This document shows positions 36,724 to 48,785 of a stretch of DNA of 64,000 bases, one piece after another. The notes beneath the pieces were generated by a model. That model worked only from the letters and a program-made list of their open reading frames with translations, did no database searches and was not told the origin of the DNA. This stretch comes from Rhabditophanes sp. KR3021 (Eukaryota; Nematoda; Chromadorea; Rhabditida; Alloionematidae), in contig CAUJLY010000002.1 in the NCBI GenBank assembly GCA_963281155.1, positions 372,001 through 436,000 on the forward strand, read 5' to 3'. Each line of letters begins with the position of its first letter. The first letter of the stretch is position 1. A program made the translations under genes and the position numbers.

Positions 36724-37251
36724 GATTAGAGTAACTTTTAAATAAAGTTAAGTTAAATGAGCTTTTTTACCACTAACAATCAATGGTTCCACGTTTATTA
36801 ATAAAACTTCATTCAATCCACCTTCTCTCAACCGACAACAATTATTAAACTTGTGTCGTTGATATCCATCTGCATTTTGTTGACTCATTTGATCAAATTT
36901 AAAAATATTTTATCTATCTTACTATTCCTCTTTTCTCTAGCAATATAATCTGTTTGATAAGCCATCGTGTCTCCAAACTTTTTGAGTTCAAATTTCGCGA
37001 AGACACATCTCTCCACAAGCTGTTCCCACTAAGAATGTCTGTCGGTTGGTTGAATTATACGGTACTCTACTCTTGCCCACGATTTAAATTTTTTAGGATA
37101 TGCCTGATTTTGGTGAAAATTGATATATTTTGGGGATGGATTATATTATTAAAAATTATTTGACTTATTTTTATTACTTGTTTGGCGTTTAAATTTCATT
37201 TTATTGTTCTTTTTTGAATATTTTTTAAATTAAATGATTGTAGGTTAAAAT
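36724..37251. promoter_or_regulatory. Divergent promoter between dpy-19 and RPL23
   Basis: A 528-bp spacer between opposed genes. A splice acceptor-like TTGTAG ends at 37243, 8 nt before the RPL23 ATG, consistent with spliced-leader trans-splicing. The ORF at 36954-37163 is judged spurious. Confidence 0.5.
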
Positions 37252-37723
<472 letters not shown>

Positions 37724-38347
37724 GTGTGATTCCTTCAATGGGGGCCTTCTTTGTTGTTATGCACTTTCTATTGTTTGACCATAAATGTTATTCTATGGTA
37801 ATATGTGTTTTTAATTCGTTCTAAATAAGAGTTTCTTTTATCGTAGAATGTACAACTTGAATTCAATAAAAAAAGAATGTTTCAGGCAAAGTACATATAC
37901 TCATACCAAAATAATGTTTAAAAATAACTTCATTTAAAGTACAAAAGAAACTTCCATTTAGATACTAAATAAAGTTACATTCATACCACACAAATAAATA
38001 CTAAAAATGGTTGTCTAATTTAAAGCATAGTAGCAATTGCATGACATACGTACAAAAGAATACTTTAAACGCACAATAATACTTTAATTTATAACACAAA
38101 ACAAATACCTTAATTAAATGAAAGTCCAAATTTGATCGCCAATATTTATTTAAGAGAACAAGAGTTTTGTTAATTAATATATTTTTATAAGACTTGTATA
38201 AAAGCATAAATAAAAAAATTATTTATAAAAAAGGTTGATACATCTTGATTTGGTAAATTAAGATATAGTAGCTTTTGATGACACACTGAAGGACATTGCC
38301 ACCCCACCAATTCGAATATTTGTAGACCATTTTAGCAATTTGTATAT
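37724..38347. other. Intergenic between convergent genes, no gene seen
   Basis: AT-rich. It contains a likely RPL23 polyadenylation signal (AATAAA near 37865); the minus ORF at 38001-38207 is judged spurious. Confidence 0.55.
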
Positions 38348-39063
38348 TTATTTGATCTGCTTGTTTCCAGTAGCAGCAATAACCCTCGAAGCAATGGATT
38401 CTTTTTGTTCAAGAATTTTGGAAATTTGTTCTAATGTTCGCCTGTTGACAACACTGTCTAGACTGTCTCCAGAAATAAGTTCGACTGAGGCAGGAGAGTA
38501 TGGTTCCCTTATTCTGACAGATTCCATCACGACAATGTCTTTCCCTTCCCACCTTATTCTTTCGATGGTTTGGAAGATGGCTAGGAATGCCTTTTGCCCA
38601 TCCAACGAAATAGGTTCTTTTAAACTCATTTGGCTTTTTTTTCTTTTTTCGTTTTCAAGTCTAGTAAGGATTTCGGAGGGTTGGCAGTTTGAGAAGGGAG
38701 GCTTGAAGTTAGGAGGAGCTTCTTTGACAACTCTAATCTGAAAAAGAATAATATTATCAACTAATTTTCAATCAAACAATCTAAACCTACATTTGTAAAG
38801 TAACGCATGTTTAAGAAACGAATCAAAGACTTTCCCCCACCAGTGCCCTCTGAAAAAAGCACCATAAGTCCCAAATTTTGGTGAAAAGTAAGTATTTGTC
38901 CCACAATTTCTTCCTGTTTAGTATCCTCCATCTTGATAAGGCATCCTGCCTCAAAGATATCCCTGCAATTATTTGTTCCGACTTGAGAAACAACAGTAGT
39001 TGTAGTAGGTGCGACTGGGATAGTCGTAACCTGATCCATACATTTTTTAGTTGAAGTAGTCAT
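38348..39063 (-). CDS. LSM12: LSM12 homologue
   Basis: Two exons, 38791-39063 and 38348-38737, with a 53-nt intron (663 nt, 220 aa). An N-terminal Thr-rich stretch leads to an LSm-like domain (FEAGCLIKMEDTKQEEIVGQ ... LIRFLNMRYFTNIRVVKEAPP), followed by the anticodon-binding-like domain (ISLDGQKAFLAIFQTIERI, WEGKDIVVMESVRIREPYSP, LEQISKILEQ). Human LSM12 has the same order, including the xPYxxxx motif after the VVMEEVVI strand. LSM12 proteins take part in RNA metabolism and NAADP signalling. The start is the ATG at 39063; the open frame upstream lacks another ATG. Confidence 0.9.
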
Positions 39064-41057
39064 GAAGTATGCCAACAAAAAGTATATTGCTCTGTATGTT
39101 GAAGAAGAAAATAAGGGTCAAGAGAAGGTATGGAGTGTTTTGAGTATTATAGGGAAAGTGTCGTGCCTAAAATGAACTCAAAATTAGTAATTATAAATGC
39201 AGATCATTTGGTGGGTCCATAAAATATAGGAGACTATATCTGTAAATAGGATGATTAATGGTCCTGTACAAAGTTTCTTATTGTGTATGTAATACTTATC
39301 TTAAGTCGACTGCCGTCCCCTTTGAATGAAAGTTAATTTCGCGGTGGGATGTTTGGAGAAAGGGTGTATAATTTTTGTAAAGGCAACACAAATTTGTCAA
39401 ATAGATGGGGTCGTTGTCATAGGAGTGTGCGTTCATATAGGCGAGTGGTGGTGGGATAGAGGAAGTGGGGAGCTTTTGTGGCTGTACAAAAAAGGCCAAA
39501 ATCAATGAAGAGGAATAGGGCTTTTAAAGTTTTTATTGTTAAAGTTGTTGTTTGTACATGTAAAAATAATAACGAATGTAAATATAAAAAACTTACCATA
39601 TTACGTGTTATTGGAAATTTTTTTGTTTAAGTATATAAGAATTAAAAGCTCTATAAATTTAAAAATTAAGTATAAAGAAAGAATGCGAACAAAATTTATC
39701 TAATTCTACGACATGAATGTCTGATAATTATTTAAAAATCCAAAGTTTATCTAATATTTCAACATCAAAATGTAACAATCATTTAAAAATCCAAAACGAA
39801 CATTCAATAATTATGTATTTAAAATAAAAGCATAAAATTTATTCAGATTAGTTTATACAATAATATCCACATAAACCTTAATTGAACATTTTTACATATT
39901 CAAATTTAAATGTGTCTACATTTATTGCTAGCAAGTCCTTATCATTCTGTTTCACTTTTTATTAGTGCAATGGTACCATGGTGATGTCTTATTCAAACAA
40001 CCTCAAACAATCATTTAATCAAAGGACAACCTTCATATCCTCATTAAACATATAGTAGAATGATACGTTTTCCGTTAAAGACAATCTTGATCAAATGGCG
40101 CGTATTGTTTAGTGTCAAATATATGCCGCTATTCTTTCATCTTTACTTTGACAATTCTTTCCTTGTTTAGTTGGATTTGACTACTATTATATAATTTTTG
40201 TATCAATGGCTACACACCCTGATTTATTTGGATAGATAGTTAATTGGTTGCTATGTGGTGTAAGCTTGATCAATGAAGACGGATTATTATTAATTATATT
40301 GTTTTATTAAAAGTAGGTAGGAATATCATAGATGTTTTTTAATTAAAATCGTACCAATATTATTTATTCAGACACTTTAATTATTTGAGATAATTGTTTT
40401 CTATTTTTGATTCTCATTTTTGTCAAGTATGGCCATTTACACTCCAACAATTGAAGTCTTTTCCTATGAATGTATTGTATTATTTTTGGTGACTGTTCAA
40501 ATCTGATATCGACGTGACGCCAAAAATACATTCACTGTTGTCTTCTTATTAAAGAAAGTCTTAAAAAGGATAGTTTGTCCTATTATTGCATTAACGCTTA
40601 CCATTGCGCAAACTTTTTTATACATTCGCCTAAGACATATCTAACTATTTTGCCTCCTTTCAGTGCCATCATGACAGTCTCAAAGATCCCTATACTTTCT
40701 AATACTTTAATCAAACAAAGTTAACCTTTCCGCACCTTTCACAAAGATGAGCAATGTCAACAACTGTTTTTACCTTTTAAAACACATTAATAAATACGTA
40801 TTATTAGTTATACTACTTTCTTTATCCCATTTCGACATTCCATAGATAAGACTCTCATTTATATAAATATTACTATATCGATGGATATAATTTAATTTGC
40901 CATCTTCAATCTTTACAACTTGCCATTAAATGGTGGTGGGGCTTTTTGCAGCTATTGCTTATATTTTATCAGGACCCTTAAATTATTTATCATTTATACG
41001 AGATGGTTGCTTTATATGAATGCAGTTAACTTATTTATTTCAGGCCTATTTAATAAG
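39064..41057. other. Intergenic, no gene seen
   Basis: A 2-kb divergent spacer between LSM12 and the nucleoredoxin-like gene. Short overlapping ORFs at 39296-39599 are on both strands and not convincing. Splice acceptor TTTATTTCAG ends at 41043, 14 nt before the next gene's ATG. Confidence 0.55.
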
Positions 41058-42619
41058 ATGTCTTTTCAAATGGTTTACAATAATGGTTTAAGTGAAGTGA
41101 CAGTTTCGAATTTGTTTGATAAAGAGAATGATGATGCGGGGTTGTTATTTGAAGATTGGATAAAAAAGTATAAGTATATATTTCTCTATGTTTATCGAAG
41201 TAATGATATAACTCATCTTGATTTAGCTTCTTTGCTGGAACATTTTTTGAGGAAACGAAAGAGACTGAATAGTGGCAAAGAGAAAGGGTATGTTGAAGGA
41301 TTATTAATTATTTTATTGTTGTTTTTAGCCCATCTAAGATAAAGCAGTTGTTTTCATTTAAGAAGGAAAAGAAAACGACTAAGGTACACGAAGTCGGGAT
41401 CCTTGTAATCAATTTGGACAATCACTTCGACTCATACATCGTTTCCGAAGACCAAAAAGAAATATGGTTTAAACTGAATGTGGTGTCACCTTTACTAACG
41501 GGTACTTTGCTAAGATCTATCCATTACAATAGAATTCCATCGGCAGTCCTTATTGAGTCAGATCACTTGCAAATCATTACATATGAAGGTAAAAGGTGTT
41601 TGTTAGAAGATGAGGATTCTTTGGCCTTTCCTTGGCATGACGAGACGATAACTAATTTATTTTGCGGAAGCAAATTACTCCACAAAATTCAGTCCCCTGA
41701 AGGTGTAAAGCAAATTGAGGAGATAGAATTTACTCAAATACAAAAGAAGGTGAAAGCGTTAATATTTGGAGCAATCTGGGCGCCTCCTTGCCGTGCCTTA
41801 ATCAAGCAACTCCTTCCAATCTATCAAAAATACAAACAAAACGACCTTAACATCGAATTTATCTTCTGCTCAACTGATTCCAAAGAGGAATCATTCAACA
41901 CCTTCTACGAAACAATGCCTTGGCTGGCCTTTACTTTCGATAAAATCAAACTTGCTAACTTATCTAAAACACTAAGCATATCTGATATCCCATCCATTGT
42001 CTTGATTGATGAAAAGGACCAAGTAATGACAAAGCATGGCCGAAGTGTCATACTCTTTGATAAAGATGGTAGCCATTTCGGGGAATGGAAGGGGTGTGAG
42101 TTGTATGAGTTGAATGAAGGCACTGCCCCCAGGATCACAGATGGTTTGTCGCTTATCTTGTTTACAGATGGTGAACCGGAAGATGTCGAATTTTCGAGGG
42201 AAGTGCTGAAGTCGATTGGGAAAGAATGCTTTGAGGAGGGGGCGAGTAGTCAATTGGGATCTTCTAAATCAGTGGCGTCTCTCATCACACTTCAACAAAA
42301 GATCCAAGTCTTCTATACCGGATCAGACCAAATTTGTGATCAAATTATGGAAAATTTGGGATTAGGAGAGGCTGAGCTTCCTTTGATTGCGATTATTGAC
42401 GTGCTTAGTGGTTATTTGGCTATTTGTGAAGAACCAGATGTTAGTGAAGAGATTATTTCTAAATTCGTTAGTGATTTTAAAAACGAAAAAGTTAAATTAA
42501 CGCCCATTCCTCCCTCCAATTCTCAGAAAAGTAATAAAAGTAATGGTGTCAAGATTAAGCTAATCGAGCAAGCCTTAGAGACTACAATTATGAAGGATAC
42601 TACTGTTGTTAAGGATTGA
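41058..42619 (+). CDS. Nucleoredoxin-like thioredoxin-fold protein
   Basis: Two exons, 41058-41287 and 41329-42619, with a 41-nt intron (1521 nt, 506 aa). The layout matches nucleoredoxin: an N-terminal region, a central thioredoxin/tryparedoxin-like domain (about 205-350) and a C-terminal thioredoxin-like region. The centre has ALIFGAIWAPPCRALIKQL, FIFCSTDSKEESFNTFYETM and PWLAFTF, then ISDIPSIVLIDEKD with the cis-Pro. The family motif is WCPPCR; here it is WAPPCR (residues 227-232), so only the second Cys remains. Known nucleoredoxins regulate Dishevelled and other proteins by thiol-disulphide exchange. With one Cys it may act as a monothiol or binding protein (inference). The ATG at 41058 was chosen because an acceptor precedes it and the longer frame upstream has no useful homology. 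Confidence 0.82.
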
Positions 42620-42933
42620 TAAACATCAGCATTTATTTGGGACAACCACCCAAATACATTTTTGCCATTTAATAAACTTTTTTAAAACTTTTTAAAACTT
42701 GCGTAGTCTAATTTAATAGGTGTCTAGTCCCATAACGTGTTTGTCCAAACTCGTTGGAAACTCGTCGCCACTCCAATGCATATCGGACATCAACATTTCT
42801 AGTAAAATACATTATTATTTGTTGTAATACACAGACCGTTTCACAAGTTCCACGTATCTCTTGGACGCCGTATTTAACCACTAAAAAGAACAATCCCTAT
42901 TTTGTTATATCGACATCTACTTAATCATTAACA
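42620..42933. other. Short same-strand spacer
   Basis: A 314-bp gap between the nucleoredoxin-like gene and MOB4. A possible AATAAA-like signal (TTTAATAAAC) lies at about 42669 and a possible acceptor before MOB4. The minus ORF 42708-42893 is spurious. Confidence 0.45.
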
Positions 42934-43635
42934 ATGGAGGCCAAAGGAGACACCACAGTTACTTACCGAAGAAACGAATGCGGGTGTAAGAAAGAAGATT
43001 GGTACGGATGGCCATCAATGGATCTGATGGAAATGGACTCTAACCTAAACGTCCAGCAATACATCCAACAGTCCATTCAAGAAGGCAAAAGCAATGAGGA
43101 AATTCTGGAGTTACCGGAAGGAATGAATGAAGGTTTGTGGAAGTATGAGCATCTAAGACAATTTTGCATGCAATTAAATGGCCTAGCCGTAATGTTACAA
43201 GAAGAATGTAATCCTGTGTCCTGCCCTCAAATGAATGCTACTGAGCAATGGATTTTCCTTTGTTCTCTGCATACTTCTCCTAAGAATGTACGTTTAAATA
43301 TTGATAGTATCCTTTTATTAAGTTGTTTTCAGTGCTCGGCTATAGATTATACGAGACATACTCTTGATGGAACAGCTAGTTTACTCAACTCAAATCGTTA
43401 TTTTCCTTCGCGTGTCAATATTAAAGAATCGTCGCTATCCAAGATTGGGTCAGTTTGTCGCCGAATTTACAGAATATTTGGACATGCTTACTTTCATCAC
43501 AGAAGTATTTTTGATGATTTTGAAAACGAAACAGGATTGTGTCAAAGGTTCACAACATTTGTTACCAAATATGCCTTAATGGCTTCTGAACATTTAATTG
43601 TACCAATGATTATTGAAAACATATTGGTAGAGTGA
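42934..43635 (+). CDS. MOB4: MOB4/phocein (STRIPAK subunit)
   Basis: Two exons, 42934-43287 and 43333-43635 (657 nt, 218 aa; human 225). MOB4 joins striatin and PP2A in STRIPAK. Motifs: [52 protein letters not shown] joined to [48 protein letters not shown]. The zinc-site Cys and His residues of the Mob fold are there. The 45-nt intron (43288-43332) contains no stop in frame and is a multiple of three, so the unspliced frame also stays open; human MOB4 has no matching insert, which is why I remove it. Confidence 0.95.
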   Translation: MEAKGDTTVTYRRNECGCKKEDWYGWPSMDLMEMDSNLNVQQYIQQSIQEGKSNEEILELPEGMNEGLWKYEHLRQFCMQLNGLAVMLQEECNPVSCPQMNATEQWIFLCSLHTSPKNVRLNIDSILLLSCFQCSAIDYTRHTLDGTASLLNSNRYFPSRVNIKESSLSKIGSVCRRIYRIFGHAYFHHRSIFDDFENETGLCQRFTTFVTKYALMASEHLIVPMIIENILVE

Positions 43636-43735
43636 CGAAATCTTAATCATTTTCGGTAAAACAGATTCAATGTACACAAATTATTCTCCTTTATACGCAT
43701 AACTTCTTTATTTTATTTTAAAGATAAAAGGTTTT

Positions 43736-45381
43736 TTAAATGTTATTTTGTATGTATGATTCTCCAAAAGCGATAAAATCTTCTGGTTCAACTATTTTGG
43801 ATATGACTTTGGCTTCGAGAGCTTCAGTTGCGGACAATCTGTCTCCTGTTAGAATTAACTCCATGGCTAGTGATTTGCCTACTAGACGGGGTAGTCTTTG
43901 AGTCCCCCCACAACCTAAACGAATTATTTATTTGAAATAAACTACAATTCTCCCATTAATATAACAAAATAACTCTTAATGATATAACAACATGAATTTG
44001 AATACAACCACTAAAAAGACATTAATTGTCAGGGCATTTTTAGCTCAATCTATAAATGATGCAGATCTTATTTGAAAAACACTTATTCATCCCCCTTTTT
44101 GATAACTAAATAAGAGACGTAAAAATGGTGATGTCGATGACTATGAAGGTTTATTGTAGATAACAAATTCTGATGGAAGTGCCACACTAAAGCAAGAAGT
44201 TAATGCATAAAGTAAGTTGGCAAACTTCAAATGTAACTATGCAATCTTGCGTATGTGGGAGTATTTGATAAAAGTGTGTCAAGAATATCTGCAATGCAAA
44301 TGTACATTTTGTTAGATGCTTTTGGGGAAAAGATAAAGAATATGGAGTTGTAATAAGGATCTAGAACAAACAATTGCTTGGAAACAATCTACGTCTTGGT
44401 TGATTTGGCTGCAGATGACAAGTCCTTATCTTTCTAAGAATTTAAAAGTAGTCTTTTATTGTGTCGTCTCCGGCAATTCGAAAGAGAGATTTATCAAGCA
44501 TTCTTCAATTGCCAAACCTTACTTCTCAAGGTTGATTAATGCTAAAGAAATAAGAATTTCGAATATCTAGACAAATAAAAGATAAACTGCAGCTATCTTA
44601 ATATACTGATGATTGACTTTGAGCATGTTGTTATAATGGACCTTCTAGATTTGCCGACTAATATTTTCGTGTCTAGTTAATCTAATTATTTCAAGTTTAA
44701 ATAACATCTTATAACTGTGAAGAGAATCTAAAATATTACTTTCAACAAAATGTACTTGTTTTTAAAGCTTATTCTTCATAATAATTTGCCTCTTTTAATA
44801 CATTTAAATTAACGCTTTAATATCCACCACTGTTATTCGTATACATTTTAGGGTTTGTTTACCTAAAAAAAAGATTAGTTACGGTGATTAGGAAGAGACA
44901 GAAAACCTGGAATAGTGCCAATCTTAATCTCCGGCAAAGAAAAAACAGCTTTTTTGCTTCCAATAATGGCATCAAACATCATCGAAATTTCAAAGCCTCC
45001 TCCAAAGCAAAATCCATTAACAGCCGATATCTTAGGCTTTTTGAATTGACTAATAGCATACCAAGCTTTAGGAAAATCCATTTTCTTAACATCCTCATAC
45101 GTATAATGGACCATCTCCAAAATATCAGCTCCTTGACTAAAAGCTCTTCCATTTCCCGTCAGCATAACCAATTGAATAGACTTATCCTTCTCGACAACAC
45201 CTAACTTTTGAATTAACTCTTCAATTACATACGAACTTAGTTTGTTGAGTGTTCTGGGATCATTAAGTTTCAACAAAGCAATATTTGAATCCTTGCCAAC
45301 AATCTCCAAACTTATTTTGCTACCATATTTAGGAGCCAAACTAAATAATCTTTTAAACAACATCATTTGTGCTCTCACCAT
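43736..45381 (-). CDS. Enoyl-CoA hydratase (ECHS1-like), short C-terminus
   Basis: Two exons, 44907-45381 and 43736-43914, with a 992-nt intron (654 nt, 217 aa). The N-terminus ([15 protein letters not shown]) looks like a mitochondrial presequence. The crotonase fold shows [31 protein letters not shown] and [12 protein letters not shown] joined to [17 protein letters not shown], then [12 protein letters not shown]. Both catalytic Glu positions of the family (in GGGFE and PEI) are kept. The family is about 260 residues after processing; here it stops after SKIVEPEDF and a short tail, so about 60-65 C-terminal residues are missing. The donor GTTTTC is weak. It hydrates enoyl-CoA in beta-oxidation and valine catabolism if functional. 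Confidence 0.8.
43915..44906 (-). other. Long intron of the enoyl-CoA hydratase gene
   Basis: The plus-strand stretch about 44434-44570 reads [17 protein letters not shown] and onward in an open frame of some 45 codons, ending in TAG. It has no start or clear splice partner. The rest is AT-rich. It resembles a coding remnant on the opposite strand, as in two other long introns in the window. Confidence 0.35.
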
Positions 45382-45551
45382 CCCAAAACACTAGTCAACT
45401 GACACCACAAAAATTGACGAGGTAACGTTCTTCCAACCGTCACCATCTCACCACCACTTTCTGTTAACTAGCCTGTCCCAATTTTGTTTGATGAAATGTT
45501 TTTAAAAAATTTACTTTTGAGCCCCTTTGTTGGCATTAATTGTTGCCAATC
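45382..45551. promoter_or_regulatory. Divergent promoter between ECHS1 and LSG1
   Basis: The only 170 bp between the ATGs of two opposed genes, so both 5' UTRs and any shared promoter must lie here. A pyrimidine-rich stretch around 45425-45480 is visible. Confidence 0.5.
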
Positions 45552-47438
45552 ATGACTAAAAGACGCTTTAAAAATTGTAAACCCGTTGGTGCTAATTTAT
45601 CTCTCGGTAATTCTCTCGTTAATTGTATTGAGGAAAAGAGAAAGACTTTCAATAGGTCTAGGAAGGATTCAGATGGACATCAGTTTCAAAATCTAGACAA
45701 TGCTATTGTAAGTTTGAGGTTAATTTGGGTTAGATAATGTTTAAATATTTGTAGGAAGCTAAGGCTGTTGACTCGAGGACTCATGAGTCAGCGATGGATG
45801 AGTTTATGGCGACAGCCGAATTGGCTGGAAGGGAGTTTAATGCGGACAAGAACCACGTCCGTGTCCTTTCAGCTGCCGAGAAAGCCTCCGTCGTCACCAA
45901 GAAGTCCTTCAACATTACAGACGCTCAACGGGCTGAATTGGAAAGCAACTTGCCTATTCCTCGCCGTCCCTACAAACTAAAGTGGGAGTCTACTGAAGAA
46001 CTTGTCAAAGCCGAAAACAATGCTTTCCTCGAGTGGAGAGGAAAGTTGGCTGCTATTCAAGAGAAGGCCACCGTCATGCTGACACCCTTTGAGCGCAACC
46101 TGGAATTGTGGCGTCAATTGTGGCGTGTCGTAGAAAGGTCTGATATTGTGGTTCAGATCGTAGATGCTAGGAATCCGTTGTTGTTTAGATCTGTTGACTT
46201 GGAGAGATATGTTGAGGAAGTCGACCCAAGGAAGAGGAATGTTATCTTGATTAATAAGGCAGACCTGCTGACGAAGGATCAAGTCGAAGAGTGGAGGAAG
46301 TACTTCGTGGACAATGGCATTATTGCTGTGTTTTGGTCAGCTTTGATAGCTGCTCAAAAGTTGGAGGAAGCTAGAAGGCAACAAGAAGAGGTTGAAGCTG
46401 CGTTGAAGGCTGCCCAACTAAGAGGTTCTTCTGATGAGGAAGAGGAAGAAGATGAGCTCGAGAACAAGGCTGTTCCTGAAGGATCGACTAGTGAAGCTGT
46501 TGCGGAGACAGTTGCCGAGGAGATCATCCCTGAAGAAATCCCATTCATTCACGATGCCCATGAGTTGCTAACATATCTGAAAGGACACGTGAATTTGGAC
46601 TTTGTTAATAGGTCCGTCACAATTGGAATGGTTGGGTACCCCAATGTAGGTAAGTCGTCGACGATCAACTCAATTCTTGGTGGTAAAAAAGTGTCTGTCT
46701 CAGCCACTCCTGGCAAAACCAAGCACTTCCAGACCTTCATCATCGACGAAACAATGACTCTATGTGATTGCCCTGGACTAACAATGCCCTCCTACGCCTT
46801 AAATGCAGGTGAAATGTTAATTAATGGAATTCTTCCCTCCAACCAAATGCAAGACCACTTTGAAGCAGGAGTCATGATTGCCTCTCGTGTCCCAAGACGA
46901 GTCTTCGAAATCATCTACTCGATATTGCTGCCCAAGACAGTCGACTTTGAGACAGATGAAGGTTACACGAATGGAATCGACTTGCTGACGACGGCTGCTT
47001 TTGCTAAGGGGTACATGTCCACGTCTGGAGTTCCAGATTACAGTAGAGCTTGTAGAATGATCATCAAGAATGTTGTTGACGGGGTCATCTCGTGGGTAAA
47101 AGCACCACCGAATGGGTCCCAAAAAGATTTCGACACCAGTTCTTTCAAGGCTATTTTGAGCAGGGAATGCAAGGGTAATGCCTTCGTCCTTCAACAGGTA
47201 CCTTTCCCAGTTAACTTCTTTTACTAATTATCTTTTGTTTCAGATCTCCAAAAGAAACCTTCTTGAAGGTACATCAGGAAAGCTGAATGCGATTGACAAG
47301 AACTTCTTCAATCCCAATGTGGGAGCTGCACATACAATGGGCGTGTATATGCCTAAAGCAGGTGCCAACAACAAAATCTGCCTGAAAAAGCCGAAGAAGG
47401 ACAAGTTGAGGCGGACGTATGTGCATTTAGATGCCTAA
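45552..47438 (+). CDS. LSG1: Large subunit GTPase 1 (LSG1)
   Basis: Three exons, 45552-45707, 45755-47197 and 47244-47438, with introns of 47 and 46 nt (1794 nt, 597 aa). This is a cytoplasmic circularly permuted GTPase that releases NMD3 from the pre-60S subunit. The G motifs appear in permuted order: NKADLL (G4), then GYPNVGKSST (G1), TPGKTKHFQT (G2) and DCPGL (G3). An N-terminal region precedes them, VVERSDIVVQIVDARNPLLF marks the YlqF/YawG class, and an acidic insert of Asp and Glu lies between G4 and G1. The C-terminus is KKPKKDKLRRTYVHLDA. RPL27, another 60S gene, follows 172 bp downstream on the same strand. Confidence 0.96.
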
Positions 47439-47610
47439 GTCTCCTCAAAGTTGTTGATATATTGTTATTGTTTATAAATCCTTTTATCTGTTACTTCCGG
47501 GTGCGCGTTGCTGCGTTTAATCGTTTAAATCCACGATAACCATATCTGATACCCTTTAATACTCATTTTATTTAATGAATTATTTGTTGTAGGTTTAAAG
47601 CATATTCAAA

Positions 47611-48062
47611 ATGGTTAAGATCATGAAGGCCGGAAAGGTTGTTCTCGTACTGAGAGGACGTTTCGCTGGACGCAAAGCTGTTGTCGTCAAGACTTACGAC
47701 GAAGGATCAAAAGACAAGACTTACGGTCATGCTTTAGTTGCTGGAGTCGACAAGTACCCACTTAAGGTCACCAAGAAGATGGGAAAAAGAAGGTTGCCGC
47801 TAGATCTAAGGTCAGACCTTTCCTCAAAGTTGTCTCATACAACCACGTCATCCCAACCAGGTAAGCTACTCATACTTATGCAATAGTTATTCATTATTTC
47901 AGATATTCTCTTGATGCCGAGTTCAACAGCAAGTTGGTCAACAAAGATTCCGTCAAGGAACCAGTAGCCAAGTCTAAGGCCATCCATGCCCTTAAGCTCG
48001 ATTTCCAAGAAAAATACAAGTCTGGAAAGAACAAGTGGTTCTTCACCAAACTCCGTTTCTAA
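47611..48062 (+). CDS. RPL27: 60S ribosomal protein L27 (eL27), apparent -1 frameshift
   Basis: Exons 47611-47860 and 47903-48062, intron 42 nt. The N-terminus ([39 protein letters not shown]) and the C-terminus ([32 protein letters not shown]) are clear eL27. Between ATG-GGA-AAA (47779-47787) and the downstream frame ([20 protein letters not shown]) the frame must move by -1: the A run at 47784-47788 has five bases where six are needed. Read straight, the protein would end soon after splicing is ignored. The junction reads G GGA AAA, which also matches a canonical -1 slippery heptamer. A base-call deletion is the simplest explanation. An acceptor, TTGTAG, ends at 47592, 18 nt before the ATG. 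Confidence 0.93.
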
Positions 48063-48463
48063 AAAGCTTAATCGTTATTGTTACCTTTTGCTGAGGGTAA
48101 TGGACTTGTTAATTGTTCAATAAATTTTGGTTTATTCTGATCTTGCTTTTGTTTGTTCTAAAGTTTATTTTATGTGATGAACCTAAATACAAAGTTGATT
48201 AGAAAGTAAATTATAATTTACTATTAAAAGGTGTTTATGATTTTACTTGTTTCTACTAAATAATATGAACTATCTTAATAACTTCCTTTGTTTTGCCCCA
48301 TACACACATGCATTGTATTAACAATCTAAATTGATGAACCAACTTGAAACAATGCTATATGTGAAGCAGACTAGGCAAAGTAGTTTTAACTGATATGATC
48401 TTATTAATAGTTTTAGTTAAGTGGTGATCATGGATCTCCTAAACATAGAAAGCCATAACATTT

Positions 48464-48785
48464 ACCTTGATTTTTCCCAGACTTGCTTCGGGAATGAGCC
48501 TTAAACTGATGTTATGAAAAAATTGTTTGCACCAGTTTGTAGAGCTGGAAAAACTGAGTCTATTGGCATATATATAAAATCAAGAGGTTCGCTTGCTAGG
48601 ATGACTAATAAGGGAAGACCACAAGTGGTAAAAAATATCTTTTGTAAAATGTTTATAAGTGTCAAAATAAGTTTACATTAATCAACGCTCTTATGTAGAA
48701 AGTTAAAATCTTATTTGGTTAGGGATAGACCGCCTGCAACACAATGATAAAAAAGAAATCTCGAAAAGGTGCATTCCTATTCTGG
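48464..48785 (-). repeat. Dispersed element, copy B
   Basis: It aligns in reverse complement with 12374-12669. On its minus strand the 3' end has TTCCC ... GGGAA that could form a hairpin, after a short T-rich run. No ORF was found. It is about 320 bp and longer than copy A by one internal block. Confidence 0.75.

Noticed and set aside
36954..37163. Plus ORF between dpy-19 and RPL23
   Set aside because: No homology; it is in the divergent promoter region and ends before the trans-splice-like acceptor.
46354..46548. Ser-rich minus-strand ORF
   Set aside because: Antisense of the acidic region of LSG1; Glu/Asp codons give Ser runs in reverse.
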